64,000 nucleotides of DNA, taken from assembly GCA_041495845.1 (NCBI GenBank), contig JBGQDM010000002.1, forward strand, positions 1-64,000, read 5' to 3'. The notes below the pieces were generated by a model. The model did not search any database and was not told where the DNA came from. It was given only the letters and a program-made list of their open reading frames with translations. The translations under genes were made by a program, and so were the position numbers. Within the stretch, counting starts at the first letter, position 1. The number at the start of each line of letters is the position of its first letter. Below are positions 41,629 through 50,091 of the stretch, piece after piece. This stretch comes from JBGQDM01 sp041495845. Its GTDB lineage: Bacteria; Acidobacteriota; Terriglobia; Terriglobales; Acidobacteriaceae.

Positions 41629-43746
41629 ATGTCCACCCAGACCCTCAACGCTCTTGCCCGGGCGTCCTCGGCCTATCTGCGCACGGCCATGCACCAGCCC
41701 ATTCAATGGCACGAGTGGGGCGAGGAAGCGTTTGCGCTGGCCGCGCGCGAGAACAAGCCCATGCTGCTCGATATCGGCGCGGTCTGGTGCCACTGGTGCC
41801 ACGTCATGGATCGCGAGTCCTACGACGACCCGGAAATCGCGCAGATCGTAAACCAGAATTTTATCGCCGTAAAAGTGGATCGCGATGAGCGGCCGGACAT
41901 CGATAGCCGTTATCAGTTGGCCGTGAGCGCGCTCACCGGGCAAGGCGGTTGGCCGCTCACTGCCTTTTTGACGCCGGATGGCAAACCCTTCTATGGCGGA
42001 ACCTATTTCCCGCCCGGCGATCAGTACGGCCGCCCCAGTTTCCGCCGCGTGCTGCAGGCCATCGCCAGCGCCTACCGCGAAAAGCACAGCGAGATCACTG
42101 AGCAGGCGCAGATGGTGGAGAACACGATTGCCCAGGCGGAATCATTTGCCGGACGGAGCGGAGATTTTTCCCCGCGGGTGATTGACGCCATCGCGGAATC
42201 CGCATTCGGCCGCTTCGACGCCAGCAACGGCGGCTTCGGCCAGTCACCCAAGTTTCCACATTCCGCGGTGGTGGATGTTCTACTCGATCGCGCCGCACGC
42301 AAAGACGATGCTCGCGCCCGCGAAGTGGCTGTCTTCACCCTCGACAAAATGGCCCGCGGCGGCGTCTATGACCAGCTCGCCGGTGGCTTTCATCGCTACT
42401 CCGTGGACGAGCGCTGGGTCGTGCCCCACTTCGAAAAAATGTCCTACGACAATTCCGAGCTGCTCAAGAATTACATTCACGCCTGGCAGCTTACGGGTGA
42501 TGTTTTCTTTTCTGGCGTCGCCCGTGACGTGATCCGCTGGACAGACGATTGGCTCAGCGACCGCGAGCACGGTGGATTTTACGCTTCGCAGGATGCGGAC
42601 TTCTCTCTCGACGACGACGGGGACTACTTTACCTGGACGCGTGAAGAAGCCCGCGCGGTGCTCGACGCCGAAGAAGCCGAAGTAGCGTCTCTGCATTACG
42701 ACATCAACGAAGTCGGCGAAATGCACCACAACCCAGCGAAAAACGTACTCTATCAGCGCGCCACCATCGGGGAAATCGCGCAGCGCCTGGGACGTCCGGA
42801 AGAGCAAGTGCGCGCGTCACTCGAATCGGCGCGCACCAAGATGTACGCCGCGCGTCAACTGCGCCCCACTCCTTACGTGGACAAGACCATCTACAGCGGC
42901 TGGAACGGCCTCTGCATCTCCGCTTATCTTGAGGCTGCGCGCGTGCTCCGTCTCGACTCCGCCCGTGAGTTTGCCCTGCGTTCGCTGGATCGTGTGCTGG
43001 CCGCCGCCTGGCAGCCCGGCCGCGGCTTGCTCCATGTGGTTGCATATTCCGATCCCAAGGCGGAACTGCGATCCGTCACCGCTGGACTCGACGACCATGT
43101 CTTCCTCGCGCTGGCTTGCCTCGACGCCTACGAGGCCACCGGCACGATGTCCTACTTCGACACCGCCCACGCCCTGGCTGACCGCATGATCGAAAAATTT
43201 GGCGATGCTGAAGGCGGTGGCTTTTTCGACAGCGAAGCTCCGACCGTCGTGCTGGGCGTGTTGGGCACCCGCCGCAAGCCTTTTCAGGATTCGCCCACGC
43301 CAGCGGGCAATTCCGCGGCTGCCATTCTCCTTTGCCGGCTGCACGCGTACACCAACAACGTCCGCTATCACCAGCAAGCGGAGGAAACACTGGAACTGCT
43401 CGCCGGTGTCGCCGGCCAGTTCGGGATCTTTGCAGGGACTTACGCCCTGGCCGCTCTGCGTTTCGCCTACCCGCATACGCAAGTGGTGGTGATTGGCTCC
43501 GACCAACTCGCGCTCGAACTGGAGTCCGCTGCGCTCGCAGCGTTTTCTGTGACCAAATCTGTCGTGCGGGTCACGATGGAGGAACTTCGGACACAGGCCT
43601 TGCCGCCGGCGTTGGCTGAGACGATTCCATCCTTGCCGGGTCTGGATGACGGCATCTCGATGGCGATCGTTTGCTCGGGGTTCGCCTGCCAGCCGCCAAC
43701 TTCAGACCCCGCCGAATTGATACGGACCTTGACGTCTGGCAGTTAA
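41629..43746 (+). CDS. Thioredoxin-domain/DUF255 protein (YyaL/SPATA20 family)
   Basis: 705 residues. N-terminal thioredoxin-like domain (about 15-165) with the active-site-like WCHWCHVMDRESYDDPEIA, then a (alpha/alpha)6 barrel region (FEKMSYDNSELLKNYIHAW, YSGWNGLCISAYLEAARVLR). YyaL homologues lack a settled function. Followed by a perfect hairpin at 43769-43793. Confidence 0.9.
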   Translation: MSTQTLNALARASSAYLRTAMHQPIQWHEWGEEAFALAARENKPMLLDIGAVWCHWCHVMDRESYDDPEIAQIVNQNFIAVKVDRDERPDIDSRYQLAVSALTGQGGWPLTAFLTPDGKPFYGGTYFPPGDQYGRPSFRRVLQAIASAYREKHSEITEQAQMVENTIAQAESFAGRSGDFSPRVIDAIAESAFGRFDASNGGFGQSPKFPHSAVVDVLLDRAARKDDARAREVAVFTLDKMARGGVYDQLAGGFHRYSVDERWVVPHFEKMSYDNSELLKNYIHAWQLTGDVFFSGVARDVIRWTDDWLSDREHGGFYASQDADFSLDDDGDYFTWTREEARAVLDAEEAEVASLHYDINEVGEMHHNPAKNVLYQRATIGEIAQRLGRPEEQVRASLESARTKMYAARQLRPTPYVDKTIYSGWNGLCISAYLEAARVLRLDSAREFALRSLDRVLAAAWQPGRGLLHVVAYSDPKAELRSVTAGLDDHVFLALACLDAYEATGTMSYFDTAHALADRMIEKFGDAEGGGFFDSEAPTVVLGVLGTRRKPFQDSPTPAGNSAAAILLCRLHAYTNNVRYHQQAEETLELLAGVAGQFGIFAGTYALAALRFAYPHTQVVVIGSDQLALELESAALAAFSVTKSVVRVTMEELRTQALPPALAETIPSLPGLDDGISMAIVCSGFACQPPTSDPAELIRTLTSGS

Positions 43747-43768
43747 CGCCATCCCACTGACAAAAAAA

Positions 43769-43793
43769 TAAGGGCCGTCTCAGACGGCCCTTA
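43769..43793. terminator. Perfect hairpin, bidirectional terminator
   Basis: TAAGGGCCGTC, loop TCA, GACGGCCCTTA: 11-bp perfect stem 22 bases after the stop at 43746. The preceding A-run (43762-43768) gives a U-tract for the convergent gene at 43864-44007. Confidence 0.65.
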
Positions 43794-43863
43794 ATGTCTT
43801 ACGCCCAGAGGCGCGGTTACCGCGCCACGAGCCAACAATTCCGAATCAAAATGCGGAGCAGGC

Positions 43864-44007
43864 TTATCTCCCGCCGCAGCCGCCGCAGGCACACGCACGA
43901 ATGAAACACTCCGGAAGTGGCCCACCTTCGTGAACCGTGACCGTCGCCGCAGCGTAACTGGCCAACAAGCCCAAAAACAAAACCGCCGCACTCAGAACTT
44001 GCTTCAT
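43864..44007 (-). CDS. 47-residue secreted Cys/Gly-rich peptide
   Basis: An ATG at 44007 with AAGGAGA seven bases upstream opens a 47-codon gene. Residues 1-21 are a classic signal peptide (MKQVLSAAVLFLGLLASYAA). The mature part is short and ends with four cysteines in C-x4-C-x-C-x2-C spacing within ECFIRACACGGCGGR. Export is strongly predicted. No family is recognised; it could be a metal-binding or disulfide-rich peptide or a ribosomal-peptide precursor, but no modification or export genes adjoin it. It has its own upstream inverted repeat (44060-44101) and a terminator on its 3' side. Confidence 0.7.
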   Translation of the reverse strand: MKQVLSAAVLFLGLLASYAAATVTVHEGGPLPECFIRACACGGCGGR

Positions 44008-44059
44008 GGGTCTATCTCCTTAGGTCGGTCGTGCAAAGTAAAACCTTGCACGGGGAGGA

Positions 44060-44101
44060 GGTTACCAAAGTAATCGTGAGGGAGCAAGTACTTTCGTAAC
44101 C
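44060..44101. promoter_or_regulatory. Inverted repeat upstream of the Cys/Gly-rich peptide gene
   Basis: GGTTAC-C-AAAGTA and TACTTT-C-GTAACC form 13-base arms with one central mismatch around a 16-base loop. It lies 53 bases upstream of the peptide gene start on the minus strand, in the 201-base gap before 44209. It could be an operator or an RNA leader hairpin. Confidence 0.5.
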
Positions 44102-44208
44102 AGACGGAGACTAGCCATCCAGCGTCTGACAGAAATGGAACAAGAAATCACGGTAACCGTATTTTAATGAAGTAGTTAGAAGGAGTGGCGTGTCTGGAAG
44201 GCGAACCC

Positions 44209-45108
44209 CTAGCGCAGGGAGGAAGCCTGCGCCGCCAGGGCTTTTTCTTTTTCCTTCTCCAAGTCCGGTTCCGCCTCATCCGTAGCTGCGCCCCGAGAGA
44301 GCGCCCGTTCCACCATGTTCTCGAACATCGGAATCAACGACTCTGCGGGCATGGGGTTTTGAATTTCGCCCAAGCCATGGTTCCAGCGATTGGGCACAAG
44401 AGTGGAGGAGGCGGCACGCCGAGGGACCAATTCGGCAAGCAGGAAATATCGGCCCCAGATGCACAGCCCGACATTCCAAATTCCCATGTTCGCCAGAGTG
44501 GCGGCTTGAAGTGACAGAGAAACGGAGTGGCTGAAGTACATGACCAACAGCACCAGTTCGCAGGCGCCAAAAAAACCGAATCCGAGCGCAATGCCAAAAC
44601 TACGTTGGCGCCAGTTCACGCCGAGGTAAGAAGAGAACACGATCAGGAACAAGACCAGCCCTACTTGAGTAAGGCGCAAACAGCGCTGGAGCGCGACGCT
44701 TGCCTGTTCCAGGCTCCAACCGGACGATGTCGAGGCTGCCACCACCACCCCCACCAGCAGCATGACCAGGCCGGCCCAGCGAAACAGCACCGTGCCCAAG
44801 TCTTTCAGCGTCGGGAACGGCCTGAAAATGTCGAGAAACACTTCATGGAGCACTTTGAATCCGAGCCCCAGGCTGACTGCCACTCCGATCCAGTAAAGCA
44901 CCATGGCCAGGCGCACTGGGAGGTCAGTCGGAGCCATGTGGTACAGCGGGAACAGGCTGGCAAAGACGCCAATCTGGGACAGCAAATACGCAAAGAAGTA
45001 CGGAAACTTCCGGTGTGCTTTGGTGCGCCACATGGCGACGGCGATTACCGACTCCAGGATCGGGTGGGTAATCCACAGCGCGTTGAACCAGAAGTGGTAG
45101 GAGAGCAT
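44209..45108 (-). CDS. Polytopic membrane protein of unknown function
   Basis: 299 residues from the ATG at 45108 (MLSYHFWFNALW); an earlier ATG at 45165 lacks a convincing site. About seven hydrophobic segments (FFAYLLSQIGVFASLFPLYH; MLLVGVVVAASTSSGW; VGLVLFLIVFSSYLGVNW; ACELVLLVMYFSHSVSL) and a charged cytoplasmic tail. Seven-helix proteins like this recur in Acidobacteriota in my recollection, with no function assigned. Confidence 0.7.
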   Translation of the reverse strand: MLSYHFWFNALWITHPILESVIAVAMWRTKAHRKFPYFFAYLLSQIGVFASLFPLYHMAPTDLPVRLAMVLYWIGVAVSLGLGFKVLHEVFLDIFRPFPTLKDLGTVLFRWAGLVMLLVGVVVAASTSSGWSLEQASVALQRCLRLTQVGLVLFLIVFSSYLGVNWRQRSFGIALGFGFFGACELVLLVMYFSHSVSLSLQAATLANMGIWNVGLCIWGRYFLLAELVPRRAASSTLVPNRWNHGLGEIQNPMPAESLIPMFENMVERALSRGAATDEAEPDLEKEKEKALAAQASSLR

Positions 45109-45223
45109 CTTGGGGGCCCCAACTTCACACCAGGCCGCGGGAAAACCCGCGATCCGTGGCTCCACGGAGCGTAGCAGTGCTCCGCACGAGCGGCCAAGGT
45201 ACGAAGGTAACCTAAGGGGGACG

Positions 45224-46663
45224 TTACGACTGGGTACTCGCCGCCCCTCTTGCGGCTAAACTGAATGGAATCAACCGCAAATGCGGCGAGGACGCAAAAT
45301 TACCCCATGGCCTAGCCGTAACGACCAGAGTGGCCGCTTCGAGGTCATTCACTGTGGGTACTGACGCACCTGCCTCGGGCGCGATGGTCGCCAGATACCG
45401 CAGAAACTCGTGCATGTCTTCGGTAGCGAGATGGTCGCCCACGGCAAAGGTTACTTGCACGCTTTGCTGGACCACGCTCGGCTGGGCCAGGAACCATGCT
45501 AACGACGCCGCCAGCGTGACTCCGCGCTCGTAGTCTGCCGTCGGCACTTCGTCCGGATTCGGGTTGTCAAAAATCAAATGCACCCGCCGGTCGTCTTCGC
45601 GCGTAAACTCGCGCACCTTCAAGCTGCCGCTCTTTGCTGTCGCCTTCCAATCCACATGGCGTGCGGAATCTTCGGGAACGTGCTCGCGGATACGGTAGAG
45701 TTCCGCGCCTTGACCGCGGACAAAGGTTTCCCATTCGCCCCGGGTGCGCGGCAGATGGGCGGCAACCTCCTCCCACGGCGCCAGCGCGGGATAGACCGTC
45801 AACTCCTGCGCCAGCGCGAGTTGGCGACGCTTGGTCAGCAGCCCGAAAGGAAATCCCGTGGCCACCACCAGCCCTTCCTGGGCATAGTGTCCGCGCCGCG
45901 GAAAATTCAGCTGCAGGATGGCCTCGGAGGAGCACCGCGGCCCCACAAAGGGAAAGTAGGCGTTGCCTTCAAACAGCGCGGGCGGCGGTCGAACCGCGAC
46001 GCGACGGTACGCGTAGTCGGGCACGCGGAACCACTGCTGCTCCGCTGGCCGCCGCGGTGGAAAGCCAAAGCTGGAGCGCTCGGCGCGCCACTGCATTCGC
46101 GCTTTGATTGTTTTTGGGGGTAGCACGCGGAGGGAGAGCGCGGCCAGCCAGCGTCGGGGATTGCGGACTCGCAGCCTCGCCACTGCCGGTTGCTGGGCGA
46201 ACACGTGTTGCGGAATGGAAGCTTCCACTTCCAGATCGCGCAGGTTCACCGTTGAAACCACCCCCGACGCCAGCACCGACGCCAACATGGTTGCCACCAC
46301 GATATAGAGCAGATTGTTTCCGGTGTTGAGGGCGGCCACCGCCACCAACAGCGTGAGCACCACATAGGCGACGCCGGCGCGGGTGACCTCAATATCAAAT
46401 GCGTCTTGCCAGCGTGCGCCGGAAGCCACGCGCCTCGCCAAGTGCGGCACCGTAGTCAGTCCCACCAGCACGGCCAGCAACAGCGCCGAGGAGGCCAGGA
46501 TCGCCGTCGCCCAGACGTTCCCCGCTTCGCGCGATACGGTGGAGAACAACGCCGCCCCAAACGCCAGCGCCAGCCCCACGATGGCCACCAGAAACCGCAC
46601 CCACACTTCCGGCAGATGAGGGTGAAACGAAGAAGCTTGCGCGGGGTGAGTCACGCTTTTCAT
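45224..46663 (-). CDS. DUF58 domain protein
   Basis: 479 residues from the ATG at 46663, which overlaps the upstream stop as ATGA. Four N-terminal membrane segments (WVRFLVAIVGLALAFGAALF; TAILASSALLLAVLVGLT; AYVVLTLLVAVAALNTGNN; YIVVATMLASVLASGVV) precede the DUF58 domain with its signature YRIREHVPEDSARHVDWKAT and LKVREFTREDDRRVHLIFDN. DUF58 proteins usually accompany MoxR ATPases and VWA proteins; no moxR is seen here. Envelope-related role inferred only by family. Confidence 0.88.
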   Translation of the reverse strand: MKSVTHPAQASSFHPHLPEVWVRFLVAIVGLALAFGAALFSTVSREAGNVWATAILASSALLLAVLVGLTTVPHLARRVASGARWQDAFDIEVTRAGVAYVVLTLLVAVAALNTGNNLLYIVVATMLASVLASGVVSTVNLRDLEVEASIPQHVFAQQPAVARLRVRNPRRWLAALSLRVLPPKTIKARMQWRAERSSFGFPPRRPAEQQWFRVPDYAYRRVAVRPPPALFEGNAYFPFVGPRCSSEAILQLNFPRRGHYAQEGLVVATGFPFGLLTKRRQLALAQELTVYPALAPWEEVAAHLPRTRGEWETFVRGQGAELYRIREHVPEDSARHVDWKATAKSGSLKVREFTREDDRRVHLIFDNPNPDEVPTADYERGVTLAASLAWFLAQPSVVQQSVQVTFAVGDHLATEDMHEFLRYLATIAPEAGASVPTVNDLEAATLVVTARPWGNFASSPHLRLIPFSLAARGAASTQS

Positions 46664-46944
46664 TTCGGATCCCTGTCCGCTGCAGACTGTCCGGTGAAGC
46701 GTTTGATCCACGCGCTGGCTCGCGCCTGGGCGTTTTCCATCTGGCGAGCGATGCCGGGAAAGCGCTGCCGCAATTTTTGCAGCAAGTGGTGTGCCCACAC
46801 GTATTCGCCCGACAGAATCAGCAGCCCAATCAGCAGAAAGAGGATTCCCTGAAGAATGGGGAGGAAGAGGCCTACTACTCCAAGCAGAATGAAGCCCCAG
46901 CCGGCGACGAGCAACAGCATCCGTTGGAGGCGAGACGAGGCCAT
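46660..46944 (-). CDS. PGPGW-type small membrane protein
   Basis: 94 residues from the ATG at 46944 (MASSRLQRMLL). Two close hydrophobic segments (MLLLVAGWGFILLGVVGLF, GILFLLIGLLILSGEY) with the Gly-rich turn of the PGPGW transmembrane family, then an Arg-rich amphipathic tail (HHLLQKLRQRFPGIARQMEN). Stop overlaps the DUF58 start by four bases, so the two are co-translated; dedA lies 59 bases upstream. Confidence 0.8.
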   Translation of the reverse strand: MASSRLQRMLLLVAGWGFILLGVVGLFLPILQGILFLLIGLLILSGEYVWAHHLLQKLRQRFPGIARQMENAQARASAWIKRFTGQSAADRDPK

Positions 46945-47003
46945 GCTTCCAGCATCCGCGAACCCGGCGTTAGGCGCAAGTCGCGAAGGGAGTGCTCGTT
47001 TCG

Positions 47004-47612
47004 TCACTGGCCCCGGCGGCCACGGTGCCGCAGCCACAGCCAAGCCGCCACCACAATCACCACCAACAGCACCGCGACGTCCACCCGGTGCAGCAGCCGC
47101 ACCAAGTCCTGCCAGTGCCGGCCAAAGAGATAACCCACCACGGAGATCACGGTGACCCAGAGCGCGGCCCCGAGAAAGTTAAACACGGCGAAGCTTCCCC
47201 AGGGCATGCGCAGTACACCTGCCAAGGGCCCAGCAATGACGCGCATGCCGAAAACGAAGCGCGCGAAAAAGATGGTCGCCGCCCCATAGCGGGAAAACAG
47301 TCGTTCGCCGCGCGCGATGGTGCGATCGGGAATCCGAAACCAGTGCTTGTAGCGGTCGAGGAGCGGCCGCCCGCCCCGCCGTCCAATCGCGAACCCCAGG
47401 TTGTCTCCCAGCGTCGCCGCCAACGTGCCCACAAGAATGAGATACGGCAAGTGCAACCGCTGTTCCGAAAACGCCAGGGCGCTGGCCAGCAAAAGGATGG
47501 TCTCGCCCGGCACCGGGACTCCGGCGTTTTCCAGCAGCAGCGCCAAGGCCACGGTCCAGTAGCCGTGTACGGCGAGCTGCTCGCGTAGAAAGTCGAGGAT
47601 CTGGTGGAGCAT
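47004..47612 (-). CDS. DedA-family membrane protein
   Basis: 202 residues. DedA/SNARE-associated domain: ENAGVPVPGETILLLASALA, GFAIGRRGGRPLLDRYKHWF, and FARFVFGMRVIAGPLAGVLR with the conserved F-x-R-F-x-P/G pattern. Members are undecaprenyl-phosphate or polyisoprenyl-lipid recycling flippases in recent work, proton-linked. Head of the dedA - PGPGW - DUF58 cluster. Confidence 0.9.
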   Translation of the reverse strand: MLHQILDFLREQLAVHGYWTVALALLLENAGVPVPGETILLLASALAFSEQRLHLPYLILVGTLAATLGDNLGFAIGRRGGRPLLDRYKHWFRIPDRTIARGERLFSRYGAATIFFARFVFGMRVIAGPLAGVLRMPWGSFAVFNFLGAALWVTVISVVGYLFGRHWQDLVRLLHRVDVAVLLVVIVVAAWLWLRHRGRRGQ

Positions 47613-47662
47613 GGGAGCTCAAGCATGCCATAGGCAGAGAGTGGACTGGTAGGGCGGTGGCT

Positions 47663-48232
47663 TCACACCGCCGCTCGCAGGATCGGCCGGGTGCGTGAAC
47701 GACGCGCCACTTCTACGAATCCTGCTTTGTGGAAGGCTGACGGCAGGCCCGTCCAGAGAAATACGTCCGGCAGTCTGGATGACGTGGCGGTGGGATAGCC
47801 CTCAACCAGCTTGGCTCCGCGCTGGCGTGCGTAGGCCACGGCAGCGCGCAGCAATTCAGCGCTGACCCCTTGTTGGCGATAAGCCTTCGCTACGAAGAGG
47901 CAACTCACCGACCACACCGGTTGCTCGTCCACCGGCTTGAGCACGCGGGAACGCTCGAGAAACGAGAACTGCTCCCGCGGCGCTACCGAACACCAGCCAA
48001 TGGGCCCGCGCCCGGCATACGCGAGTACGCCGCAGGGCGCATCGGCTTGGGCCAGTTTCCGCAGGGCGCGCCGGTTTCCAGCGCCCTTGTTTTTTTGGAA
48101 GTCGGCCCGGTTCCGCCGCCACGCCATGCACCAACAGCCGCCGCAGGCGCCGCGTGCTCCGAAGAGTGCTTCCAGATCGGTCCAGTTCTTTTTCGTTAGC
48201 GGTCGGAACCTCAGCTTCGGTCTGGGCATCAT
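47663..48232 (-). CDS. GNAT-family N-acetyltransferase
   Basis: 189 residues. Motif A SCLFVAKAYRQQGVSAELLR and the end PSAFHKAGFVEVARRSRTRP belong to the GNAT fold. A characteristic N-terminal cysteine-rich GARGACGGCWCMAWRR occurs in a subgroup acting on small molecules. Substrate unknown. Followed by the NTF2-like gene on the same strand. Confidence 0.85.
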   Translation of the reverse strand: MMPRPKLRFRPLTKKNWTDLEALFGARGACGGCWCMAWRRNRADFQKNKGAGNRRALRKLAQADAPCGVLAYAGRGPIGWCSVAPREQFSFLERSRVLKPVDEQPVWSVSCLFVAKAYRQQGVSAELLRAAVAYARQRGAKLVEGYPTATSSRLPDVFLWTGLPSAFHKAGFVEVARRSRTRPILRAAV

Positions 48233-48252
48233 CGGGTCATGCGGTGTGGGAA

Positions 48253-48717
48253 TTACTTGCCGACATCAGTATGCCACCCGGAATTCAGCCAGCGCCCGTT
48301 TCGGTGCACGAACATTTCTGTGGCGCGTCCAGAAGTCGTTTCGTGTTTGCCGTTTTTCGCGGTCTCCACGGTGTAGAGGCTGTACAGTATCGCGACTTCA
48401 CCATAGCGCTGGATCTCGGTACGGGAAAACTCGAGACGAACCAGATGAGCTCCACTCCGGGCGAATTCCTCCGCCTCCTGGAGCGCATCCGCGCGCGTGC
48501 CCCAGGCTTCTTTCCCGGCCTCAATGGTGATGGTTTCTTCCGGCACCAACAATTTGAACGTGACCTGATCATTGGCAAACCAGGCACGCCAGACTAGCTC
48601 CCGGGCGGCAAGGAGTTGTTGGCGCTCAGTCGCGGTGAGTTTCTCCGGCGCGACGGCAAATGCCGGCAAGATGGTAATCGATCCCAGTGCGATAGCCAAA
48701 GTCCAAGTACGCAACAT
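48253..48717 (-). CDS. Secreted NTF2-like (DUF4440) protein
   Basis: 154 residues: signal peptide (MLRTWTLAIALGSITILPAF) then an NTF2-like cone fold with a helical start (LTATERQQLLAARELVWRAW) and strands containing WGTRADALQEAEEFARSG, TSGRATEMFVHRNGRWLNSG and GWHTD. DUF4440-type proteins bind or isomerise small ligands. Periplasmic. Precise role unknown. Confidence 0.82.
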   Translation of the reverse strand: MLRTWTLAIALGSITILPAFAVAPEKLTATERQQLLAARELVWRAWFANDQVTFKLLVPEETITIEAGKEAWGTRADALQEAEEFARSGAHLVRLEFSRTEIQRYGEVAILYSLYTVETAKNGKHETTSGRATEMFVHRNGRWLNSGWHTDVGK

Positions 48718-48783
48718 GCGTCCCCCTTGGTGGAGAGTGTGGCGGACGGCGCGGCGGGAGGGCTTGCACTTTCTTGCGTTTGT

Positions 48784-49608
48784 TCAAGAACGGACGGCGA
48801 AAGTGGAGCCGCGCTTCGGCTCGTATCGCGACGGAGAAGTTCCGAAGCGACGCCGGAAGAGGCGCACGAAATGGCTGAGGTTCTGGAAGCCGCAGGCAAA
48901 ACACGTGTCGGTGACGGAAGCGCCCTGTTGCAGCATCTGCGCCGCGTTCCGCAGGCGGGTGCGCAGCAGATATTGGTGGGGCGCCGTCCCGACCAGTTCG
49001 GAAAAAACGCGGGCGAAGTGGAACGTGCTCATGCCCACCGAACCAGCAAGTTGGCGAAGGCTGTGCTGCTGGTCGAAGCGCCGCTCGAGTTGTTCGCGCG
49101 CCGCTTCAATGCGCTCGGCGTACCAGCACAACTGGCTGTGGCGGAAAAAATCTCGTGGTCCGGTTCCCACGCAGGCTGCCACTGCTGCGAGCAACTCCGC
49201 AGCGCGGCAGTCCACGTCGAAGCCGCTGGCGCTCTCCGCTCGCTGCGCCAAGGTGTGGTGCAGATAGCGCAGACGATTATTGGGTCGCAGCATGGGAACA
49301 TTTCGGCTTCCCCAGGGCGGCGTTTCGCCGGCAGCGGGAAACGCGACGCTGAAGCACACATCGTCGGGGTGCGCCTCGGCGTGACGAAAGCGGTAAGGCA
49401 GTCCCGGATAGCCGAGCAGGACATCTCCCGGCCCCAGCCGCCAACTCTGGCGGCCCAGGGAAAATTCAAAGGAGCCCTGCTCGACAAAAGATACAAAGTA
49501 ACCCGGCACGAACTCTTCCTTTGGATCGTGGTGGGCCACGCCGGGAGAATGGTCGTACCGTTCGATCTCGACGTCCTGAGTTGCGTGCAGAAATTCGGTG
49601 CGCATCAT
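48784..49608 (-). CDS. AraC-family transcriptional regulator
   Basis: 274 residues. N-terminal cupin sensing domain (PGDVLLGYPGLPYRFRHAEA) and two C-terminal helix-turn-helices (LAGSVGMSTFHFARVFSELV; TCFACGFQNLSHFVRLFRRR with FGTSPSRYE). Effector unknown. Divergent from the gene at 49730 side and upstream of the NTF2-like gene on the same strand, 66 bases apart. Confidence 0.92.
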   Translation of the reverse strand: MMRTEFLHATQDVEIERYDHSPGVAHHDPKEEFVPGYFVSFVEQGSFEFSLGRQSWRLGPGDVLLGYPGLPYRFRHAEAHPDDVCFSVAFPAAGETPPWGSRNVPMLRPNNRLRYLHHTLAQRAESASGFDVDCRAAELLAAVAACVGTGPRDFFRHSQLCWYAERIEAAREQLERRFDQQHSLRQLAGSVGMSTFHFARVFSELVGTAPHQYLLRTRLRNAAQMLQQGASVTDTCFACGFQNLSHFVRLFRRRFGTSPSRYEPKRGSTFAVRS

Positions 49609-49729
49609 GACGGGCCGCCATTTTTCGTCCGCCTAGTCTGATTCAGCCGGTAGCGAAATGGAAGCAATTTTTCTGGGCAGGAAACGGTGGGCGGGGAAGC
49701 GGGAGCGCAGTCCTGCTCCCGAAGCTTCT

Positions 49730-49912
49730 CTAGTGGATGTTCTCGACCTGGTAGTCGCAGGACTCGCGGCAGGCGGCGCAGTAGTAAAGGCCGTCACTGC
49801 AGAGACGGAGGGTTTCCTGCATCTGGCAGAAGTTGCAGTACTTTTCGCACTTGCAGTGTTCCTCCACGTGCTCGCACATCTGGCAGAGGAAGCGGCTTTT
49901 GAGCATTGCCAT
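49730..49912 (-). CDS. 60-residue ten-cysteine putative zinc-binding protein
   Basis: 60 residues from the ATG at 49912 (or 49906). Cys at 10, 13, 20, 22, 26, 29, 38, 45, 48, 52: three CxxC pairs (FLCQMCEH, YCNFCQ, YCAACRESC) plus CKC. Two or more zinc sites are likely. No signal peptide, cytoplasmic. I recall short acidobacterial proteins of this type but no function. A hairpin CGGGAGC/GCTCCCG follows at 49700-49722. Divergent from gcvT. Confidence 0.75.
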   Translation of the reverse strand: MAMLKSRFLCQMCEHVEEHCKCEKYCNFCQMQETLRLCSDGLYYCAACRESCDYQVENIH

Positions 49913-50009
49913 ACCGCGAGAATAGCCTTGCTCGCCGGAACTGGCCAAGTGCCGAGAGTAACCCGAAGCCGGCGAGCCAGGAACCTCTTGAATTCGCTGC
50001 CCGGCTTGC

Positions 50010-50039
50010 GTTGACCGGCTGAAAAACGGCATGTTACGG
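50010..50039 (+). promoter_or_regulatory. Candidate promoter of the gcv operon
   Basis: TTGACC (50010-50015) and an extended -10 TG-T-TACGGT (50031-50039), 18 bases apart. It lies about 50 bases upstream of the gcvT start. No glycine riboswitch consensus is recognisable here. Confidence 0.35.
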
Positions 50040-50091
50040 TAACAGGTTGCGTCATTGCGGCAATCCATCTCTGTCTCCGCTCGAGGTTATT

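Noticed and set aside
49913..50091. Possible glycine riboswitch before gcvT
   Set aside because: No paired glycine-aptamer core (GGAGAG ... CTCTC-type elements) could be recognised by eye.
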